Origin: Aphelocoma coerulescens
Lineage: Eukaryota > Chordata > Aves > Passeriformes > Corvidae
NCBI RefSeq assembly: GCF_041296385.1
Contig: NW_027184085.1
Span: 56,883,109 to 56,947,108 of the forward strand
Direction: 5' to 3'
Length of the DNA stretch: 64,000 nt
The notes under the pieces are model-generated. The model was not told the DNA's origin, did no database searches, and saw nothing but the letters and a program-made list of their open reading frames with translations. Positions within the stretch are counted from its first letter, which is position 1, and each line of letters opens with the position of its first letter. Shown in pieces: positions 63,981-64,000 of the stretch. Made by a program: the position numbers and the translations under genes.

Positions 63981-64000
63981 TTCAAACACCCTTTGACTAC

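Larger units (their letters stand above)
59625..64000. other. Unique noncoding DNA
   Basis: No gene or transposon is recognised. Short frames at 60401-60712, 61479-61775 and 62402-62728 have no domain. Three segments look more complex than average and are listed separately, together with an AT-rich repeat at 61071-61125. Confidence 0.5.

Noticed and set aside
1..64000. CRISPR array, tRNA or rRNA gene, mitochondrial insertion, or prokaryotic operon
   Set aside because: No spaced direct repeats, cloverleaf, rRNA-like sequence, mitochondrial gene similarity or tightly packed long frames were recognised. A tRNA and mitochondrial-insert search by program would be needed to exclude short or decayed copies.

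Overview
The window looks like vertebrate nuclear DNA, very probably from a bird. It is AT-rich and CpG-poor, and no stretch of coding sequence can be supported with confidence. The repeats that can be named are CR1 LINE copies whose 3' ends carry the ATTCTATGA-type octamer typical of birds (and some other sauropsids), plus two retroviral-type LTRs. Repeat density is low, as expected of an avian gene desert or a very long intron. I see no rRNA, tRNA, CRISPR array, operon or complete protein-coding gene. The many short open frames behave like chance ORFs in AT-rich DNA.

Layout. 1-12.6 kb is mostly unique sequence, with possible conserved noncoding blocks at about 6.5-7.4 kb and an unexplained GC-rich block at 11.9-12.2 kb. 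A short plus-strand CR1 tail lies at 12.67-12.83 kb. Two CR1 3' tails lie end to end on the minus strand at 16.71-17.00 kb. 17-27.8 kb is unique sequence with simple repeats and G-rich tracts. A minus-strand CR1 of about 830 bp with a decayed ORF2 C-terminus lies at 27.81-28.64 kb, followed by a probable solo LTR of about 860 bp (28.70-29.56 kb) that keeps a recognisable promoter. 29.6-49.4 kb is unique sequence, with one short unidentified frame at 36.65-36.91 kb (minus) that has a hydrophobic N-terminus and a local CpG excess. At 49.86-50.58 kb there is a composite: a short minus-strand LTR abutting a plus-strand CR1 copy that keeps part of the ORF1 esterase region but passes directly to the CR1 3' tail with ORF2 missing. 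50.6-64 kb is unique sequence with a perfect 25-bp tandem duplication and several segments that look like developmental enhancers by motif content alone.

No genes work together here in any sense the sequence can show. The most informative objects are the mobile-element fossils. The regulatory candidates are hypotheses from base composition and motif clustering and would need cross-species alignment. I found no convincing new biological system.
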